This document shows positions 34,370 to 42,042 of a stretch of DNA of 52,338 nt, in pieces. Numbering within the stretch: the first letter of the stretch is position 1; every line of letters starts with the position of its first letter. The position numbers and the translations under genes were made by a program. Source of the stretch: 40-80 sp964503665 (GTDB taxonomy: Bacteria > Bacteroidota > Bacteroidia > Flavobacteriales_D > Crocinitomicaceae); NCBI GenBank assembly GCA_964503665.1, contig CAZDAR010000011.1:1-52338 (forward strand). The letters run 5' to 3'. Below the pieces are notes generated by a model. That model saw only the letters and a program-made list of their open reading frames with translations. It was not told the origin of the DNA and did no database searches.

Positions 34370-35086
34370 TCACATGCTATCATAAATCAATCTTGGTATT
34401 CGTTTTAAAACCACCGTAATGACTCGCCAACGCTTTGTCACATAGACTATTTTCTTCTTTCGTTTAATCGCATTATAAATCTGTTGAGTAGCTTTTTCAA
34501 CGGTCGAAACCCAAAATTGTCCTTCTCCAAGCGCCATCGCTGTATCCACAAAACCAGGTCTTATATCTGTTACATAAATCGATTGCTTGGTTTTCTTCGC
34601 TTTTTGACGTAAACCTTCTAAGTAATTTATTTGAAATGCTTTTGTGGCATAATAAGATGGCGCAACGCCACTTCCTCGAAGTCCAGCAATAGAGGTTATG
34701 GCTACTAAATGCCCTGATTTTTGGTGTTGAAAATAATTGAAGCCCCAATCGGTGACGCAAGTAAATCCGCTGACATTCGTGTCAATGGTTCTTTTCTCAA
34801 TTTCAAAATCAAGTTTTAGGTTGAGCGCTCCTGTTCCTGAACTAATTATGAGCAAGTCAAGTCCACCCAATTCAGCCGCCAAAGCATCTAAGTTTTCTTC
34901 AATGATTGCGGTGTCCGTTACATCAAAAGTGCGTGTGAAAAAAGCATTTGGGTTTTGCGATTTCAATTCTTCTAGTAATTCAGTTCTTCTTCCTGTAATG
35001 CCCACTTTATAATTATGGCTAACTAAAAGTTGCGCAAGTTCTTTTCCTATTCCTGATGTCGCACCGACGATTATTGCTTTTTTCAT
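34370..35086 (-). CDS. Short-chain dehydrogenase/reductase
   Basis: A 238-residue classical SDR, probably NADP-dependent. The cofactor motif is G-A-T-S-G-I-G at residues 8-14, with G-R-R after strand 2. N-V-S-G lies near 105; the catalytic Ser is in I-T-S-I-A-G and the Tyr/Lys pair in Y-Y-A-T-K. The P-G-F-V-D-T loop follows. Substrate is unknown; the C-terminal basic tail (K-R-K-K-K-I, K-R-W-R) resembles SDRs acting near membranes. It stands alone, with the GldM-C-like gene 29 nt upstream on the same strand, so cotranscription is possible. Confidence 0.92.
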   Translation of the reverse strand: MKKAIIVGATSGIGKELAQLLVSHNYKVGITGRRTELLEELKSQNPNAFFTRTFDVTDTAIIEENLDALAAELGGLDLLIISSGTGALNLKLDFEIEKRTIDTNVSGFTCVTDWGFNYFQHQKSGHLVAITSIAGLRGSGVAPSYYATKAFQINYLEGLRQKAKKTKQSIYVTDIRPGFVDTAMALGEGQFWVSTVEKATQQIYNAIKRKKKIVYVTKRWRVITVVLKRIPRLIYDSM

Positions 35087-35115
35087 TTTTATTAATTCCT
35101 TGATAAATCATACTA

Positions 35116-36108
35116 TTATTCAAATGAATATTGAAATATTTCAATTACTTCATTTTTTCTAAAAGAGTCGTTATAGTTGATTTTGAATAAAATTGTTCCT
35201 GATCTTTTAGCTGAAATATAATCAATAAACTCTTTATTGAAATATTTTCCTATTCCAGAAAAAATTTGTCCATCTACCTTTGCTTGCCATTTTAAAATCC
35301 CATAAGTAATTCTTAGTGGAATTGAAGGGGGTACTTTTAACTCTATTTGAGATGGTATTTTAACGATTAGAGACTCTGCACCTTTTCCATCTAATAAAAC
35401 GTCTGGTTCTGGTGGTGGAAGTACATAAAACGTTTCCAAAGCGACTACTTCTTCTTTATGATTTTTTGCTTTAATATTTAATTTCCCTACTTTTACTCCT
35501 CTTATTATCCATTCATTATCATTAATTCGATAAGGCTTTATAGTATCACAATTATCACAATTCAAAAAAAGCTTTTTTACGCTTTTTTTATTGAAACTCA
35601 CTTTTATAATGTTATCATATCCTGCGTAAATAAAATACGTGTTTGGTAGTTTTATAAATATATTCTCATTTTGAAAGGGCGCTATAATTGAGAAAATTAA
35701 ATTTTTATTTTTCATTTGATTCTCTTGATTATTAAAACCCTCATGAATGAAGTGTTTCCACTCATTTTTAATTTTCGTTTTATTATTCTTAAATGAAAAG
35801 TAAATATATTTTGGATTTAGCTCTTTCGTTAAATGGTTTATCTGAGAAGGTTTTAACCCTGAAGGACAAGGCGTCTCCCAAGATATTGTTGCTTGATAGT
35901 ATCCATTCCAGTCGGTATTTAGTGTGTCCACTTTGTCTTTAAAGTACATTAACAACTGCTCATTTCTTAGTGTGTCTCCTCTTTTAGTGACTGCTACACC
36001 TGATATAATATAAGATCCTGCCATGCCTTTTGCAAGACTGTCCGTTGGGTTTAAAGTCAGTAAAAGGATCGTTATAATTAAAATAAAAAAATATGTTGGC
36101 TTTCCCAT
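35116..36108 (-). CDS. Exported protein with GldM C-terminal-like domains
   Basis: A 330-residue protein with a signal peptide (about 1-27, ending S-L-A-K). Residues 28-150 look like a beta-rich domain opening with I-S-G-V-A-V-T-K. From about 153 on, the order F-I-Y-A-G-Y-D-N-I-I-K-V-S-F, a Cys pair C-D-N-C, F-Y-V-L-P-P-P-E-P, L-K-V-P-P-S-I-P-L-R-I-T-Y and I-K-x-x-x-x-G-T-I-L-F matches the last two domains of GldM, the T9SS motor-shaft protein, where Y-x-G-x-D-N and P-x-P-x are hallmark positions. There is no N-terminal membrane helix bundle as in GldM. Its role is unknown; it may bind or mimic the T9SS shaft. Confidence 0.55.
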   Translation of the reverse strand: MGKPTYFFILIITILLLTLNPTDSLAKGMAGSYIISGVAVTKRGDTLRNEQLLMYFKDKVDTLNTDWNGYYQATISWETPCPSGLKPSQINHLTKELNPKYIYFSFKNNKTKIKNEWKHFIHEGFNNQENQMKNKNLIFSIIAPFQNENIFIKLPNTYFIYAGYDNIIKVSFNKKSVKKLFLNCDNCDTIKPYRINDNEWIIRGVKVGKLNIKAKNHKEEVVALETFYVLPPPEPDVLLDGKGAESLIVKIPSQIELKVPPSIPLRITYGILKWQAKVDGQIFSGIGKYFNKEFIDYISAKRSGTILFKINYNDSFRKNEVIEIFQYSFE

Positions 36109-36245
36109 TGTTATTGCAGATTTAAATGTCTTGTAGTTTTATTATATGATTACCACTTACGTTATTCATCTTTTCTCAAATTCCAAATTTTACTGTGCTT
36201 TTCCCATTACTCTTTCGTGAATTTTCAAGGTGAAAATTCTCCATT

Positions 36246-36662
36246 TTATGTTTGAGTGGAACGCATTGCTCTTACTTTTTTGATAGTGTCGTCAGCTAGG
36301 AATCTTGCATATTCTTCTGTTTCAGCTCCATAAAGCGCAATTTGTCCTTTTTCGTTGCAATGAATACCAAAGCCATATCGTTTAGTCAATGGAGAAGTAC
36401 GAAAACACGGTTGTCCTTTGGAGAAAAATTGACATCGTTTTGCTTCATATTCACTTTTTGTCAAGTCGTTTTTATCCGCAAAAACTTGAAACAAAATATC
36501 GTCGGAAGTAAACTTGTAAGGATTTTTCTCCAACAGTTCAAATTGGCGATTCGCTACTGATTTTTTTTCTCCTTTTACAGGTGGAATCTCTCCTTTATTT
36601 ATAGGACAATCTTCTGCGATTTCGATAAATGTATTCGTATAATTTGTAGTGTGTGTTTTCAT
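36246..36662 (-). CDS. DUF6157 family protein
   Basis: A 138-residue conserved protein of unknown function, recognised by its opening H-T-T-N-Y-T-N-T-F-I-E-I-A-E-D-C-P, then G-E-I-P-P-V-K-G, N-P-Y-K-F-T-S-D-D, F-F-S-K-G-Q-P-C-F-R-T-S-P-L-T-K-R-Y-G-F-G and A-L-Y-G. The protein is cytoplasmic and has no catalytic motif I can name. Its start lies 13 nt after the YjbR gene stop, so the two are probably one operon. Conserved in many Bacteroidota and other bacteria. Confidence 0.8.
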   Translation of the reverse strand: MKTHTTNYTNTFIEIAEDCPINKGEIPPVKGEKKSVANRQFELLEKNPYKFTSDDILFQVFADKNDLTKSEYEAKRCQFFSKGQPCFRTSPLTKRYGFGIHCNEKGQIALYGAETEEYARFLADDTIKKVRAMRSTQT

Positions 36663-36675
36663 GTTGACTTTATTT

Positions 36676-37029
36676 TTATTCGTCTTTCAACTCTTGTTGT
36701 AGCTTTTTAGTTAATCCTAAAACTACTAAATTATACGAATCGACAATCCATTTTTCAATTAGTTTTCTTGGCAAATCACCGTTGACTTTCACACTATTCC
36801 AATGTTTTTTGTTCATATGATAACCTGGAATGACATCACTGTATAGTTCTCTCAACGTAATGGCTTCTTCAGGATCACATTTTAAATTAATAGACTCGAA
36901 TGAAGTTATATTGGCGAGACAAAATAGTTTTCCTTTTACATAAAACACCAGCGTATCATCACCAAAAGGCATTTTCTGTTCTGTTCCTTTTAGTGATAAA
37001 CAAAATTGTTGTAGTTCTTCTATGTGCAT
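36676..37029 (-). CDS. MmcQ/YjbR family protein
   Basis: A 117-residue YjbR-like protein with the CyaY-like DNA-binding fold. Family blocks: L-S-L-K-G-T-E-Q-K-M-P-F-G-D-D-T-L-V-F-Y-V, L-F-C-L-A-N-I, I-N-L-K-C-D-P-E-E-A, V-I-P-G-Y-H-M-N-K-K-H-W-N-S-V. The role in the cell is not known. It heads a probable operon with the DUF6157 gene 13 nt downstream. Confidence 0.88.
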   Translation of the reverse strand: MHIEELQQFCLSLKGTEQKMPFGDDTLVFYVKGKLFCLANITSFESINLKCDPEEAITLRELYSDVIPGYHMNKKHWNSVKVNGDLPRKLIEKWIVDSYNLVVLGLTKKLQQELKDE

Positions 37030-37183
37030 AGTATATTGATTATGCGGTAAAAAACGTCAATATATTAAAAAAGTAATTAAAATGATTTGTATCTCTTACA
37101 ATAATTTCAAAAACTTCGTTAGTCCTCTACTAGAATAATGTAAAGTAAATTGTGCTTTTTTATTGTGCTTTTCTACTTATTTA

Positions 37184-37191
37184 TACCTTTG
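37184..37191 (+). promoter_or_regulatory. Promoter -7 box of acr3 (leaderless type)
   Basis: TACCTTTG ends 4 nt before the ATG at 37196; TTG at 37163-37165 gives a spacer of 18 nt. The box lies inside the longer frame from 37163 and so places the real start at 37196. Confidence 0.6.
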
Positions 37192-37195
37192 GAAC

Positions 37196-38206
37196 ATGGA
37201 AAAAGGATTAGGGGTTTTTGAACGATATCTGTGGCTATGGGTCTTTCTTTGTATGCTCATTGGTATTGGGTTTTCACTCTATATTCCGGGTGTTAGTATT
37301 TGGCTAGATGAATGGAAATTAGGAAATGTTTCTGTTCCAATTGGAATTTGTTTATTTCTGATGATGTATCCTGCTTTGCTCAATTTTCAAATGAGTGAGG
37401 TAAAAAAACTCGCTAAATCTCCTAAACCGATTTTACTTTCGTTACTTTCCAATTGGGTTTTTGCGCCTTTAGTAACCGCTGGATTGGCTTATTACTTCTT
37501 AGAAGGAAAAGATCAATTAATTGTTGCACTGATTTTACTCGGTTCAAGTCCATGTACGGCTATGGTGATTGTTTGGGGAAGTATGGCGAATGGAAATCAA
37601 GAACAAAATGTCATTACAACGAGTATCAACACCATAACGATCATGTTTTTATATGCGCCAGTCGTTGTGTTATTAACAGGTATTCAAGGAATTATGATTG
37701 ACCGTTATGAACTTTTTCTTTCGGTACTTATCTTTATTGGTTTTCCTATGCTCGCTGGATTTGTTTCAAAAACGCTTTTGGTTCGAAGAAAGGGAAAAGA
37801 ATGGTTTGAAAACGTTTATAAAGTAGCCATTGGAAAGATTGCCATTGTCGCATTGCTGATTACATTAATCGTGTTATTCGCTTTGAATGGTGAAGTACTG
37901 ATTCACAACCCACAAGAAATGCTCTTAGTTTCAGTACCGTTATTAATTGGTTTCGTAGTGATTGTTGGCTTTAATGTGCTCATGACAAAGTTGTTTAAAT
38001 TAAAATACAAAGAAGCGGTTATTACTGTATTAATCGGCTCTTCAAGCCATTTTGAAATAGCAATTGCTACAGCGATTGGATTGTATGGATTAGGTTCGCA
38101 AGCTGCGTTAGGCACTACGATGGGATTATTTTGGGAAGTACCCGTAATGCTAGGCCTTGTTTATCTTGCCCGTTATCTTCAAAGAAAAAATTTCTGGAAG
38201 GAATAA
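37196..38206 (+). CDS. acr3: Arsenite efflux transporter, Acr3/ArsB-3 type
   Basis: A 336-residue inner-membrane protein with about ten transmembrane helices, member of the Acr3 branch of the BASS (bile/arsenite/riboflavin) superfamily, which exports arsenite with proton antiport. Signatures are the opening L-W-V-F-L-C-M-L-I-G-I-G, M-M-Y-P-A-L-L, the conserved Cys in L-G-S-S-P-C-T-A-M-V, and S-S-S-H-F-E-I-A-I-A-T-A near the C-terminus. No ArsR regulator adjoins. It runs convergently into the VF530 gene with no gap. Confidence 0.92.
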   Translation: MEKGLGVFERYLWLWVFLCMLIGIGFSLYIPGVSIWLDEWKLGNVSVPIGICLFLMMYPALLNFQMSEVKKLAKSPKPILLSLLSNWVFAPLVTAGLAYYFLEGKDQLIVALILLGSSPCTAMVIVWGSMANGNQEQNVITTSINTITIMFLYAPVVVLLTGIQGIMIDRYELFLSVLIFIGFPMLAGFVSKTLLVRRKGKEWFENVYKVAIGKIAIVALLITLIVLFALNGEVLIHNPQEMLLVSVPLLIGFVVIVGFNVLMTKLFKLKYKEAVITVLIGSSSHFEIAIATAIGLYGLGSQAALGTTMGLFWEVPVMLGLVYLARYLQRKNFWKE

Positions 38207-38449
38207 TTATTTTCGCTTTAGAAATTTCAGATATAGCTGCTCCACTTTATCTCTCGCCCAAGGTGTTTTCCGTAAAAACGTCAAACTCGATTTAATGGAA
38301 GGATTACTCTTAAAGCAATTAATGTTGATGCGCATGGCTAACTCTTCCCAGCCATAATGTTCTACTAATTCTTCGAGTATTGTTGCCAATTTGACACCGT
38401 GCATAGGATCATTGGAAATGTGTTTTGGTGATGTGTTTTCTTTATCCAT
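38207..38449 (-). CDS. VF530 (DUF2132) family DNA-binding protein
   Basis: An 80-residue protein with the VF530 pattern almost complete: D-P-M-H-G-V-K-L, L-V-E-H-Y-G-W-E-E-L, I-N-I-N-C-F-K-S-N-P-S-I-K-S-S-L, F-L-R-K-T-P-W-A-R-D-K-V-E-Q-L-Y. The family forms a small helical fold and is thought to bind DNA. It abuts the 3' end of acr3 on the opposite strand. The gap upstream, 38450-38687, shows nothing recognisable. Confidence 0.9.
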   Translation of the reverse strand: MDKENTSPKHISNDPMHGVKLATILEELVEHYGWEELAMRININCFKSNPSIKSSLTFLRKTPWARDKVEQLYLKFLKRK

Positions 38450-38687
38450 AAATAGATCTTCTTACTGATGATTCTTCTATTGTTCTGATAAACTCTTCCT
38501 CAAGTAAATTTATTGATTCTATAGCTTTAGTGTGTAAAAATATAGATTATTATTTGAGTTAAGATAATTGAATAATGTTAATTAAAATGATTATCAAAAT
38601 AACACTCAAAAAAGCATATTATACTATGCAATAAGTCTAAATTCCACACAAAAGATAATTATATTATGCAATTCGTGATTTCTTCTA

Positions 38688-39539
38688 TCACTCATCATAA
38701 GGAATCGTATGTCCTAAAAGATAAAGCATTTGCACTGCATATCTTCTTCCTAATTTCCGATATCCTTCAGAGTCAAAATGTGCCTCATCTTGTCCTGTGC
38801 ATCCTACGGAGGAAATAACGTGCGCCGTTGGAATCGTATCGGGAAGTTGATTGATAATCGTATTCATTCTGGAGCAACAACTTCCTTCTGTCGAAAGTAA
38901 TTCTCCTGCTAAAAGAGGAACTGAATCTGCGCTTAACGAAAGATCTGTCAACATATCCTCATATATTTTCTTTACATACAAAGGCCAGTCTTTTTGACCC
39001 GTATTTGTTTCTCCTTGATGCAATAAGATTCCTTTTATAACACCATCTTCCTGCGCAATTTTAGCCATACCCATTAGGTACAAATAAGGATTTCCACCAT
39101 AAAAAGCTACTTTTTCGGTAAACCAACTTTGTGAATAAGTAGAGTCATACGCTTGGAATTTATCCTTGTCAAAAAGACGAATATCACAACCACCAACAGA
39201 GACATTAATAATCCCTACGGTAATGCTGTCGGGTAGATTGGCAATCATCGTTTTTCCAAAACAATCTGCTGGTGAAAGTTTGGAATAACATTGGCAAGTA
39301 GGTGGAATCGCTGGATACCATGTTCCTCTAGTTCTTTCTAGATTAGGACAATCCATCGCTTGTAAAACTTGAAAACGATTATCGACAATGGTATCTTGTG
39401 GTTCGATTATACCTTGTCCTTCCATGTTGGATTGACCAAAGCAAATATAAATGTGGAAATTTGATTTTTTTTGGGCAGAGATATACATACTCAAGAAGAG
39501 AATTAGGATGAATGCTATGTGTTTAAATTTTAGCTTCAT
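38688..39539 (-). CDS. Exported sialate O-acetylesterase-like SGNH esterase
   Basis: A 283-residue carbohydrate esterase related to sialate/xylan O-acetylesterases (CE6-type, SGNH fold). Start at 39539 gives a signal peptide ending Y-I-S-A-Q; an ATG at 39572 would overlap the preceding frame by ATGA. Block I is C-F-G-Q-S-N-M-E-G with the nucleophile Ser; block III has L-L-H-Q-G-E-T-N; the catalytic His lies in D-E-A-H-F-D-S-E-G-Y near the C-terminus. It probably removes acetyl groups from host or algal glycans; the substrate is not determined. Confidence 0.85.
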   Translation of the reverse strand: MKLKFKHIAFILILFLSMYISAQKKSNFHIYICFGQSNMEGQGIIEPQDTIVDNRFQVLQAMDCPNLERTRGTWYPAIPPTCQCYSKLSPADCFGKTMIANLPDSITVGIINVSVGGCDIRLFDKDKFQAYDSTYSQSWFTEKVAFYGGNPYLYLMGMAKIAQEDGVIKGILLHQGETNTGQKDWPLYVKKIYEDMLTDLSLSADSVPLLAGELLSTEGSCCSRMNTIINQLPDTIPTAHVISSVGCTGQDEAHFDSEGYRKLGRRYAVQMLYLLGHTIPYDE

Positions 39540-39568
39540 TGGTTCAAATAATATTGACTTCAATATCT

Positions 39569-39766
39569 TCATCTTTTCTCTCTACTAAAAACAGAAATCA
39601 ATCCAAAAATTATCGTTGATAATATTGCCAACGTTATACTTTGTCCAATTACAGCTGCAATATTTCCACCACTAAATCCAAGGAAATATCCCGGAAACAA
39701 AATGTTATCAACACATTCTGAAATTAGAATTCCTTCGTTTGTAATTATGTTCTTCAACAACTGCAT
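39569..39766 (-). CDS. Small membrane protein or gene fragment
   Basis: A 65-codon frame whose N-terminal 20 codons lie over the toxin remnant in a different frame and are therefore doubtful. The rest (I-L-F-P-G-Y-F-L-G-F-S-G-G-N, then a transmembrane helix I-T-L-A-I-L-S-T-I-I-F-G-L-I-S-V, ending S-R-E-K-R) could be the tail of a larger lost membrane protein. Its stop overlaps ATG 39572 of the esterase by ATGA. Function unknown. Confidence 0.3.
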   Translation of the reverse strand: MQLLKNIITNEGILISECVDNILFPGYFLGFSGGNIAAVIGQSITLAILSTIIFGLISVFSREKR

Positions 39767-39924
39767 TTCGTATTTCTTTTTTTCAGAAGAATCTGGGAAA
39801 ATTTTAGGTGATTTTGATATTAACGTGTTACTGAGAATGCTCTTATTTCATTTTCTGTCCAATTATTTTCTAGATACTCAATCGTTTATTTTAGTTCAGA
39901 AATTCCGTAATTAGCCAAAGTACT
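39708..39924 (-). pseudogene. ParE/RelE-type toxin remnant
   Basis: Right after the antitoxin remnant the same frame reads N-Y-G-I-S-E-L-K, stop, T-I-E-Y-L-E-N-N-W-T-E-N-E-I-R-A-F-S, stop, the central helix of RelE/ParE-superfamily toxins. A shift then gives N-F-P-R-F-F and K-E-I-R-N-A-V-V-E-E-H-N-Y-K, which matches the toxin C-terminus. At least three stops and one frameshift rule out function. The piece has no start. Confidence 0.55.
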
Positions 39925-40074
39925 TTATAGCCACTTTTCATAAATTTTTTTGACATTGGAGTGAGAAGTCAAATTACCATTATCGGAATCTTTTATTCCT
40001 TTTTTTATCGATTTTTGTTCATTAGTAGATATTTCTTTCTACCAATCAGCTCTATCTTCTTTTCTCAATGCCAT
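39925..40074 (-). pseudogene. RelB-type antitoxin remnant
   Basis: The frame S-L-I-D-K-L-M-A-L-R-K-E-D-R-A-D-W, TAG (40039-40041), K-E-I-S-T-N-E-Q-K-S-I-K-K-G-I-K-D, G-N-L-T-S-H-S-N-V-K-K-I-Y-E-K-W-L matches the C-terminal half of addiction-module antitoxins; the stop replaces the second of the usual two Trp. A stop just upstream and no start show that the N-terminus is lost too. Between 40075 and 40244 I see nothing recognisable. Confidence 0.6.
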
Positions 40075-40244
40075 TAATTTATCAATCAGTGATTGTCATT
40101 AAGCGTGAAAAGCCATTGTATTAATTCAATTCTCTTATTTTATAGATTAATATCCATAGCACTAAAGTTACAAATTTCATTTAATATATCATTTTTTTTG
40201 GAGCGGTTTTACCGTAATCATATTTCGATAATTATTTTTAAAAA

Positions 40245-40268
40245 AAGCGACCATTATAATGACCGCTT
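40245..40268 (-). terminator. Terminator of the small Lys-rich gene
   Basis: On the minus strand AAGCGGTCATT and AATGGTCGCTT pair over 11 positions if G-U pairs are allowed, followed directly by a run of T. It lies 34 nt after the stop at 40302. Confidence 0.7.
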
Positions 40269-40301
40269 CAATTTAGTGTGTTCTTAATCTTCTAGAATAA
40301 A

Positions 40302-40406
40302 TCAGCCTTTAGCAGCTTTCTTTAATCTCTTTTCTTCTTTCTTTTCCTTAGGCGTTTTGGTAGCCTCTTTTTTAACACTTTTCTTTGCGTCTTGACCTTT
40401 TGCCAT
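40302..40406 (-). CDS. Small conserved lysine-rich protein
   Basis: A 34-residue protein (M-A-K-G-Q-D-A-K-K-S ... K-E-K-K-E-E-K-R-L-K-K-A-A-K-G). The longer frame back to 40583 lies across the rpiB 3' end and is not needed. Very similar short Lys/Ala-rich proteins beginning M-A-K-G-Q-D are, from memory, widespread in Bacteroidota and of unknown function; nucleic-acid or ribosome association is a guess from charge. It has its own strong terminator, which favours a real gene. It lies 94 nt downstream of rpiB on the same strand. Confidence 0.65.
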   Translation of the reverse strand: MAKGQDAKKSVKKEATKTPKEKKEEKRLKKAAKG

Positions 40407-40500
40407 GATATTTAATTTTAGATTGTTATTAAATTTCTTTTGATTAGTTACGTTTTTTATATCTAACCATAACTTAAAGATAGGAATTATTAATTCAATC

Positions 40501-40944
40501 TCAACAACATCTAATCTTTTCCACTCTTCTTTGATGTCTTCCGCCTTCAAATTCCGTATTAAAAAACACATCCACCATTTCAATTGCTTCTTGTTCGGTG
40601 ATAAAACGAGCCGGAAGTGCTAATATATTAGCGTCGTTATGTTCTCTTGCTAATTTCACAATTTCTGTGTTCCAACATAAGGCACTACGAATCGCTTGGT
40701 GTTTGTTTACGGTCATGTTAATACCATTTCCACTACCGCATAAAACAATTCCTTTTACGTCTGGATGTTCTTCTACATATCTTGCCACAGGATGTCCGAA
40801 GTCTGCGTAGTCAATACTTTCTTCGGAATAACAACCTTTGTCAATAACTTCGTATCCTTTTGATTCTAAGTGTTTTATAATATCTTGTTTGTGTTGAAAT
40901 CCTGCGTGATCGCAACCAATTGGAATAATTTTAGACGTGCTCAT
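40501..40944 (-). CDS. rpiB: Ribose 5-phosphate isomerase B
   Basis: A 147-residue RpiB/LacA-B family enzyme interconverting ribose 5-phosphate and ribulose 5-phosphate. It opens I-I-P-I-G-C-D-H-A-G-F-Q-H-K; the active-site Cys is in G-I-V-L-C-G-S-G-N-G-I and the Arg/His positions lie in A-R-E-H-N-D-A-N-I-L-A-L-P-A-R. Start at 40944 fits the family; the frame opens earlier at 40962 without support. A TAnnTTTG box lies 15 nt upstream. Confidence 0.95.
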   Translation of the reverse strand: MSTSKIIPIGCDHAGFQHKQDIIKHLESKGYEVIDKGCYSEESIDYADFGHPVARYVEEHPDVKGIVLCGSGNGINMTVNKHQAIRSALCWNTEIVKLAREHNDANILALPARFITEQEAIEMVDVFFNTEFEGGRHQRRVEKIRCC

Positions 40945-40959
40945 AGTATTGTTTTTCTT

Positions 40960-40967
40960 CAAAATTA
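40960..40967 (-). promoter_or_regulatory. Promoter -7 box of rpiB
   Basis: TAATTTTG on the minus strand matches TAnnTTTG, 15 nt before the ATG at 40944. Its A/T content makes a chance match possible. Confidence 0.4.
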
Positions 40968-41498
40968 ATTCTTTTTAGAGTTACTTTGAGTTATTAACAT
41001 ATGACTTTTTAACATTTTGTAATTCGTTAAGGATGAACCTTTCTAAAAAATAAGTTTGAACAGGGTAATTGTTGATAGATGTTGATAAGGTCTAACAATT
41101 AATTTCCGTTATGTCAAAGTAAAAACTATATATATAATTATCCTAATCAAAGTCAAGGATTGTTGTGAATACTTGTTGGTATTTATCAACGAGATTTAAA
41201 CATGAAATAATAGCTTTTTTAAAAATATTATTTCAACAAAATAGTAATTAACATCGTTGTTTATAACCTCGTAATGAGTTGATTTTAAATGTTAATTTTT
41301 GTTTTAAAATGTTGACAAGAAAAGAATAAATATGATATCTAACATTTCCTACTCTTTTTTAATAATCTATTCAACGTATTAACAACTTTAATAGATTTAA
41401 TAGATATTTTTAAACTAAATAATTATTTAAATTATATTATATACAGTTGTTCAAAACTCCATTTTTTGAAATGAAAATATTGAAGTAGATTTGTCCCA
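40968..41498. other. AT-rich gene-free region, candidate replication origin
   Basis: About 530 nt with no credible gene. It holds boxes close to the DnaA consensus TTATCCACA: TGTTGATAG (41070-41078) and TGTTGATAA (41080-41088) 10 nt apart, TTATCAACG (41183-41191) and TGTTGACAA (41310-41318). Its right end (about 41385-41450) is almost pure A/T with ATAGATTTAATAGATA, like an unwinding element. parS sites lie 8-11 kb to the right, and genes switch mostly from minus to plus near 45 kb. dnaA is not in the window. This is a hypothesis. Confidence 0.25.
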
Positions 41499-41909
41499 CT
41501 AATTGGATTGAACATGTTTACCTTTTTTCAAAATATACAAACTTATTTCCGTCATCATTACTGTGAAGATTGTTCTGAAAGTCATTGCAGTGACTGTTTT
41601 TAACTCATAAATTTCGCCCTTGTCGATGTGTATTTTAAGCATGAGAAAGGTAATGGTGAGTATAATTATTGAAAGCAATAAGAGTGCTGTACTTATTTTT
41701 TGATTATTTTTTATCGTTGAAAAAGCAGCTAATAAATACAGAATTCCACAAAAGAAATTGGCAACAACGACAAACAAAACATAGTTACCTTCTTTCGCTC
41801 TGATTCCAAATAAATCAAATATTACGGAGGTAGAAACAAATACGGTTACACCTCCAAAAAAGAATAATAGCGATATCAACATTATTTTTAAGATTTTCAT
41901 AGTTTTCAA
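41499..41909 (-). CDS. Four-helix membrane protein of unknown function
   Basis: A 136-residue protein with four hydrophobic segments (about residues 7-31, 42-63, 72-91 and 106-127) and a basic end. I do not recognise a family; small four-helix proteins of this kind are frequent in Flavobacteriales. ATGs at 41909 and 41900 are both possible. It stands alone between the AT-rich gap and the ATL gene. Confidence 0.6.
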   Translation of the reverse strand: MKTMKILKIMLISLLFFFGGVTVFVSTSVIFDLFGIRAKEGNYVLFVVVANFFCGILYLLAAFSTIKNNQKISTALLLLSIIILTITFLMLKIHIDKGEIYELKTVTAMTFRTIFTVMMTEISLYILKKGKHVQSN

Positions 41910-42008
41910 TTATGACTTTATTCTCTAAAATTAAACATTAATTCAAAATATGGAAAGTATTTTTTTATCGCTAAACACGTAAACAAGTCGAAAAGGTTTA
42001 TCTGACTT

Positions 42009-42042
42009 GAGAAACAACACTCTATTCCCTCATTCTCACTCT
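42009..42042 (+). repeat. Short intergenic repeat, copy 2
   Basis: Matches 18800-18832 (GAGAAAC, CTCT, TTC, CTCATTCTCACTCT) with a few differences in the same orientation. It overlaps the last two bases of the ATL gene stop. Confidence 0.4.

Noticed and set aside
27244..38206. arsC and acr3 as one arsenic-resistance operon
   Set aside because: They are about 10 kb apart with separate promoters and no arsR; any link is only functional guesswork.
40093..40287. 64-codon plus-strand frame in the gap before the Lys-rich gene
   Set aside because: Low-complexity A/T, passes through the terminator hairpin, no family match.
40407..40583. N-terminal extension of the Lys-rich small protein
   Set aside because: Overlaps the rpiB end and encodes no conserved sequence; the family start M-A-K-G-Q-D is at 40406.
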